Positions 18,346 through 20,596 of a stretch of 20,596 nt of DNA are shown piece after piece. The notes beneath the pieces are model-generated. The model saw only the letters and a program-made list of their open reading frames with translations, was not told the origin of the DNA and did not search any database. The first letter of the stretch is position 1. Each line of letters begins with the position of its first letter. Both the position numbers and the translations under genes were made by a program. Origin of the DNA: Elysia marginata (Eukaryota; Mollusca; Gastropoda; Plakobranchidae); assembly GCA_019649035.1 (NCBI GenBank), contig BMAT01000025.1, positions 520,045-540,640 of the forward strand, read 5' to 3'.

Positions 18346-19591
18346 GGTCTAATGATTGAGAGCTAGACCTATGTGATTTGTTGTAAATTCAGGTCTAGAT
18401 TCTTTAGAGAACTAGACATGGCTCAGTCAATAGGTTACAAAACAAATTCACAATTTAAAGTTTTTCTTTATTCAGTTAGGTAAACCGAAACACGGTAATA
18501 AAACGATTCTTTGATGATTGCACGAAGAAGCTGACTTTTTTTTATAAGCTTAGCAGACAAGCGCGCAACAGTAGACCTACGGTGATCCATTCCATAGAAA
18601 TAAAGTAATGAAGGTTTAGAAACCACCGTTGAAAACGTCTTTGTCTTTAAAATTTTCATTAAGCAATACTTTTTTCGGTTTACACAAGCTATTTAGCCTT
18701 TTAAACGTAGATCTAATTTAAAGTACTTTTTCAAACACCCAGTGTTCATCTGAGGGCTAGGCCTAGTGATTTAGTTTAAGTATATCACGTGACACCTTGA
18801 CTCCGTGTATTAAGGCAAATTGGTAATATATAAAAGTTGATTTTGTTTTAATGTGGACACTTTTTGTAAAACTTGACAAAAATATCTTACGAGATCTAAC
18901 GTTAAGGCAAGGTAGTAATTTTGGGTGTCGGATTAAAAAATGTTTTTTTTTACAAGTATAGCTTTACTGCTGGTGTGGCTCCCTTTTAATAGTTGAATTC
19001 CTTCGAAATGAAGGCCGACTCGACTGATTATATGGCGAGATCTCCAACTTCTAAGTGTCTCGCAACCAGTCAAAATAAGTCGGTTGTAGGATATAAATGT
19101 TGAGATATTGCCTAATAAAATGATATTTATTCTTCTTTCCTTCTGTGTTCGAACCTCGTAAATTTTAATATCTTTTCACAAATGTTGATAATTTTATCTA
19201 ATTTAAACATGTTTAAGCCTAGAAAAAGTCTTTGTTCAAAATATAAAAGCCTTGAAAACAGGGAGAAATTTCACTATTTTGCACTGGTTGCAAAACCAAA
19301 AAAGTAGTTTCAGGGCAGAAAACCCAATGCAATGCGAACTTCCATGTGACCTATTCTCCTTCACTTGGCCTATCAGGTCTTTTTAAATGTTTGGTAGCTA
19401 GCTTTTTTCTTTTCACGACACTTTGCTGAACCCAAACCAAATAACTTTATAGTTCAAAAATTAATCAAGACGGCGGTTTTTAACTTGTATCACAGTATGG
19501 TTGGGTTCTATCTTATAGGTAACCCATTTACTTGGTTCATACTAGACCTACGAACGCCTCTGGGAGAATGTCTTATTTATTAGAAAAATAA
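18346..19591. other. Unassigned sequence
   Basis: About 1.2 kb, AT-rich, with no recognisable gene. A 63-codon minus-strand frame at 18468-18659 lacks context. One TATCACGTGACACC lies near 18783. Confidence 0.45.
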
Positions 19592-19715
19592 GCAGACAGA
19601 TAAATAGATATATAGATCGGTGAAACTGTAGAGAGATGAATTATTAGTTCTTTACAAATCTGCAACTGAGAGACTTAAATTAAAAATTGGACGCAGAAAT
19701 TCCCGGAAAAAAATT
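19592..19715 (+). repeat. 124-bp dispersed repeat, copy B
   Basis: Gapless partner of 16106-16229, offset 3486 bp, same orientation. Its 5' end is again a short GATA-type run. Its 3' end is followed after 15 bp by the (CT)n/(ATCT)n compound microsatellite. Confidence 0.85.
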
Positions 19716-19730
19716 ATTAAGTAAATGGAG

Positions 19731-19808
<78 letters not shown>

Positions 19809-19814
19809 CTATCT
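19731..19814. repeat. (CT)n / (ATCT)n compound microsatellite
   Basis: CT units with two TATCT interruptions, then about seven ATCT units. This is the only tract of this type in CT orientation here. Confidence 0.97.
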
Positions 19815-19878
19815 GCACCTCCTCTTTCAAGCTCTAAACCACGAGTTTCCGTTGCAAGATGATCTTGATAACATACAT

Positions 19879-19895
19879 TTAGATCTAGATTCTAG
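19879..19895. repeat. ATCTAG-type palindromic short repeat
   Basis: TTAGATCTAGATTCTAG, about 80 bp upstream of the isolated exon-like segment. Confidence 0.7.
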
Positions 19896-19978
19896 TGCAA
19901 GATTTTAGTATTTTCTGGTTTGTGGATTTTAAACAGCTGAATATAGATTTGTAACTGCTCTGTTGTTTTATTATTTAG

Positions 19979-20081
19979 AGCATCTGGGGGATAGATAGAT
20001 CCATTAAGGCACTTGGCTTGCCGCTGAATGAGACATGGTGTCATAGTTTTGCCGGGCGTTCACAAGAACAGGTCTCTCCAG
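19979..20081 (+). CDS. Candidate exon of an unidentified downstream gene
   Basis: The acceptor CTGCTCTGTTGTTTTATTATTTAG and the donor CCAG|GTGAGT are both strong. They bound 103 nt that are open in one frame only: SIWGIDRSIKALGLPLNETW then CHSFAGRSQEQVSP, leaving one base (phase 1 intron). Base composition is less AT-biased than its surroundings. I do not recognise the peptide. No matching neighbour exon lies in the window, so it may be an internal exon of a gene continuing to the right, a non-coding exon, or chance. Confidence 0.4.
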
Positions 20082-20553
20082 GTGAGTTCTTCTGAGCTAA
20101 CCTAGGTCAATATATTGCTTTTTGGCTTGTCAGTCGTTAATTAACGAATGTAGCAAAAAAAACCACCCCAAAAACAAAAACAAAATTTGTCTTTCGCGTC
20201 ATCGTTAATGCAAAGGACAATGTAGTTAGGAACACGATAGACTGTATAAATGAGTTTTCACCGTTGTTGGTGTTCTACCTCTATGTTTTGCGAAAGGGCT
20301 CTAGGCGTAGTGACAATATTAAACTAAAGTCTAGAACTTGATCAACTTTTTTATTTGAAAAAGGCGTGCGTGAATTTTTGTCACACTTCAAGCCGTGATA
20401 GATTAATTAGATTGGATACGGTAATGTCCAACTCACCTTTTTTTCTATTTAAATCTCTAATGAGGCGAAAGACTTAATGACTGTAATGAATAAAGTCTAG
20501 ACCTGCATTAATGTTTAGGAATTTCATTCGATTTTAAATCTACAGTGTGAGTA

Positions 20554-20557
<4 letters not shown>
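20082..20557. other. Probable intron or intergenic sequence
   Basis: Begins with GTGAGT if the preceding exon is real. AT-rich, with an A/C-rich run (about 20154-20184). No coding signal. Confidence 0.4.

Positions 20558-20596
<39 letters not shown>
20558..20596 (+). repeat. (GA)n microsatellite running off the window end
   Basis: A pure GA tract up to the last base; its full length is unknown. A repeat at a sequence edge may mark the limit of a read or contig, or simply the window cut. Confidence 0.95.

Noticed and set aside
1934-18790. CACGTG E-boxes at about 1934, 11643, 12608, 17158 and 18787
   Set aside because: Five copies in 20.6 kb is not far above a rough composition-based expectation of about two, and they are not near a recognisable promoter. 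Only the palindromic one is reported separately.

Overview
The window is AT-rich animal nuclear DNA with spliceosomal introns, tRNA-derived SINEs, decayed retroelements and long (GA)n and (GATA)n microsatellites. There is no sign of bacterial organisation. The gene content and the type of reverse-transcriptase relic suggest a marine invertebrate, most likely a mollusc. That placement is inference, not a measured result.

Left third (about 456-6748): the 3' part of one plus-strand protein-coding gene. Eight exons join in one open frame. All seven introns between them are phase 0, and every exon up to the seventh is a multiple of three. A ninth short exon is supported in a shifted frame. The protein looks like the C-terminal C2-like region of CCDC17 proteins, from motif order and spacing (a serine/tyrosine-rich LV-x-V strand, then AW...F, then LPL, then GA-x-[LV]-F-[LV]-RL-x-[ND]AR). 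A single extra T at 6536 creates a TAA. One base later the frame resumes in a lysine-rich coiled coil that splices cleanly into exon 9. Introns 1 and 2 hold SINE copies, and introns 2 and 5 hold (GA)n tracts close to splice sites.

Middle (6749-11978): about 5.2 kb of AT-rich sequence with no recognisable coding segment, presumably 3' UTR plus intergenic DNA. Several poly(A)-signal-like hexamers are scattered through it.

Right half (about 11979-20596): a graveyard of mobile elements. It holds a LINE ORF2 C-terminus (12340-12585), possibly a second one just upstream, and a heavily mutated 2.3-kb reverse-transcriptase element with a GIY-YIG-like distal region, framed by 36-bp direct repeats. 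It also holds a full SINE with its tRNA-like head, a 124-bp dispersed repeat present twice at about 97% identity, and a foldback with 23-bp arms. Clusters of an ATCTAG-based palindromic motif are absent from the left half. One isolated exon-like segment (19979-20081) with strong splice sites may belong to the next gene.

No tRNA or rRNA gene, CRISPR array, or obvious promoter was found. I see no convincing novel multi-gene system. The items most worth checking are the frame break at the end of the CCDC17-like gene and the paired direct repeats around the retroelement relic.
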